DNA of 25,694 bases from CAZOMR01 sp964580655. GTDB taxonomy: Bacteria > RBG-13-61-14 > CAZOMR01. A program made the translations under genes and the position numbers. The DNA lies in assembly GCA_964580655.1 (NCBI GenBank), contig CAZOMR010000016.1, forward strand, positions 1-25,694, written 5' to 3'. How positions within the stretch are numbered: the first letter of the stretch is position 1; each line of letters begins with the position of its first letter. The notes below the pieces were generated by a model, which worked only from the letters and a program-made list of their open reading frames with translations, did no database searches and was not told the DNA's origin. Shown here piece by piece: positions 24,548-25,694 of this stretch.

Positions 24548-25573
24548 TTATTTCTTGCCAACTCCTCCTGCAGGGAGTTCCTCTCCCAGTGCAAGCCGAC
24601 ATAGATTGCTCAGCATAAAAGGCTCCATTCCCGCTTCATTCGCCCTTCTTCTCAAATTCAAGGCGCACAAGGGACAAGTGAACACAAGCGCAGAAGCCCC
24701 GGCATCCTTGGCATCTTTTATGTTCCTGTCTTTCAACTCATTAGCCCTCGTTCTGTCCGCGCTCACGAGTGGTGCGCCGCAACAAAGACCATTGACCCGA
24801 TCATAGCGCCGCTCCACCCTTTTTACCCCTATGAGCTCGAATAGTTCATCCAGCATGTCATCCATCCAGAATCTCCAGGCGACCCTGGAGGCGCAAGACG
24901 GCTGGTAAGCGACCTTCATGTCCAGCTTCTTTACCCGGTCTTTATGGTCCTTGATATAATCACGGAGGTATTCAATAATGTGAATGGGTTTGAAGGGCAC
25001 CTTGATTCCATAATCCTCGGCTTTAGCGGTCATCAAGGCATAGCAGTCATCATGAAAGAATACTATCTCCTCTGCCTTAGTTTCAGCGAGCTTGTTCACC
25101 ACTCTCTGGGCGCCTTCCCTGACAGGGCTTTCCTTTCCAACATGAAACCATCCGATGAGACAGAAATAATCGCCCCCCTTCAGATAGGTCATCCCCTCGA
25201 AAAGCTGTCCCTCGAATAACCGAGGAATAAATCCTCCCATCGTACATAAAGACATAACAGGTCTACCGGGCTGGCCCTGGATAATCTCAGAGGGCATCTT
25301 GCTGGCGGCTGACATCATCGCGATGTCCCGGTCAGGGGCTTTGAAGGCCCCGGTCTTCTCCTGGACTTGAAGGATCAAGTCAAATGGATCGGCACCCTTC
25401 TCGCAGTAGCTGTTGCAGGCCCCACATGTAACACACCTGCCCGCGATAGTGGTCGGTTCTCCATTGATGAGCTTTCTCATCTCATCCTTGGCCTCTTCAA
25501 GACTGAAATCCACATACTGGCACCTTACAAGGCAATCTCCACACTCGTCACATTTTGAAATGTCCCAGGTCAT
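24548..25573 (-). CDS. HdrD-like Fe-S oxidoreductase subunit with CCG domain
   Basis: The 341-residue protein has two 4Fe-4S motifs near the start, CDECGDC-LVRC (residues 8-18) and CVTCGAC-NSYC (about 47-57). The C-terminal half carries a CCG-domain block: QPSCASRVA, GLCCGAP and CPLCALN. The preceding repeat region (SLCTMGG, HDDCYALM) is a degenerate copy. This fits HdrD/GlcF-like subunits that move electrons from a flavoprotein to a disulfide or quinone-type acceptor. AAAGGA lies about nine bases before the ATG. It is the first complete gene of the trio (Fe-S protein, FAD protein, Fe-S protein) and follows the stop of a partial upstream gene by about 50 bp. No HdrB/HdrE, EtfAB or membrane subunit is visible. 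Confidence 0.9.
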   Translation of the reverse strand: MTWDISKCDECGDCLVRCQYVDFSLEEAKDEMRKLINGEPTTIAGRCVTCGACNSYCEKGADPFDLILQVQEKTGAFKAPDRDIAMMSAASKMPSEIIQGQPGRPVMSLCTMGGFIPRLFEGQLFEGMTYLKGGDYFCLIGWFHVGKESPVREGAQRVVNKLAETKAEEIVFFHDDCYALMTAKAEDYGIKVPFKPIHIIEYLRDYIKDHKDRVKKLDMKVAYQPSCASRVAWRFWMDDMLDELFELIGVKRVERRYDRVNGLCCGAPLVSADRTRANELKDRNIKDAKDAGASALVFTCPLCALNLRRRANEAGMEPFMLSNLCRLALGEELPAGGVGKK

Positions 25574-25622
25574 GTGATCAATTCCTTTCTATTTTTTATT
25601 TTTAACTCTTAACCCACCTTAT

Positions 25623-25694
25623 TCATAGCCCCCCATAAAATTTAGGTCCGTCCTCCTGCCAAAGTGTGGTAAAATAAGAGCATCCCCCGCCCTT
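25623..25694 (-). CDS. C-terminus of an unidentified upstream gene (partial)
   Basis: On the minus strand a frame is open from the window edge to a TGA at 25625-25623. The 23 visible residues (GGGCSYFTTLWQEDGPKFYGGL at the end) have a protein-like composition with aromatic and charged residues, and the gap to the HdrD-like start is about 50 bp. This suggests it is the preceding gene of the same operon. The family is not recognised from this fragment. Confidence 0.42.
   Translation of the reverse strand, partial: KGGGCSYFTTLWQEDGPKFYGGL

Noticed and set aside
24511..24594. Longer start for the FAD protein at 24594
   Set aside because: It overlaps the preceding gene's coding end and adds 28 residues with no family features; ATG 24510 fits the spacing.

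Overview
The window is about 25.7 kb of bacterial chromosome with tightly packed genes, moderate to fairly high GC over most of its length, and no rRNA, tRNA, insertion sequence, phage or CRISPR features that I can see. The gene families fit an anaerobic, uncultured-type bacterium such as a member of Desulfobacterota (old Deltaproteobacteria) or a neighbouring lineage. They include a homodimer-type ATP sulfurylase with a separate APS kinase, a solitary TrpB2, HdrD-like iron-sulfur proteins beside a GlcD/LDH-type flavoprotein, a LarA-family nickel enzyme paired with a DUF362 protein, and a Tat-exported sulfatase. The taxonomic placement is inference from gene content only.

Left part (1-10.9 kb). 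A TMTC-like membrane protein with TPR repeats is followed by mutS, and an amidohydrolase lies convergent to mutS. Across a 360-bp divergent spacer is trpB2, with a near-consensus sigma-70 promoter, a long leader and a strong intrinsic terminator. A second near-consensus promoter starts inside that terminator's T-tract and reads into a compact operon: sat (ATP sulfurylase), an alkaline-phosphatase-superfamily hydrolase, and cysC (APS kinase). This operon makes PAPS, and the hydrolase between the two PAPS enzymes is the most intriguing part of this half.

Middle (10.9-17.0 kb). A spacer of about 200 bp is full of short repeats. It precedes four same-strand genes whose products all carry export signals: an M1 metallopeptidase, a cyclophilin lipoprotein, an SRPBCC/START-like protein and a GH38 alpha-mannosidase-like enzyme. 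This looks like a periplasm/envelope set.

Right part (17.0-25.7 kb, all minus strand). A likely two-gene unit encodes a LarA-family nickel-pincer racemase/epimerase homologue and a DUF362 protein, with a candidate promoter of its own. Upstream of it, reading leftward, are a fragment of an unknown gene, an HdrD-like Fe-S protein, a GlcD-like FAD protein, a second HdrD-like Fe-S protein, a small conserved-looking Cys-containing protein (apparently frameshifted near its start) and a Tat-dependent sulfatase. The HdrD-FAD-HdrD trio looks like a 2-hydroxyacid dehydrogenase that passes electrons through Fe-S/CCG-domain partners. It is visibly more AT-rich than the rest of the window, which suggests separate ancestry. 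The second HdrD-like gene has no ATG/GTG/TTG that would include its first 4Fe-4S motif.

No complete, clearly unprecedented defence or mobile system is visible. The most interesting candidates are the sat-phosphohydrolase-cysC cassette, the HdrD-FAD-HdrD redox module with its unusual start, and the frameshifted small gene beside it.
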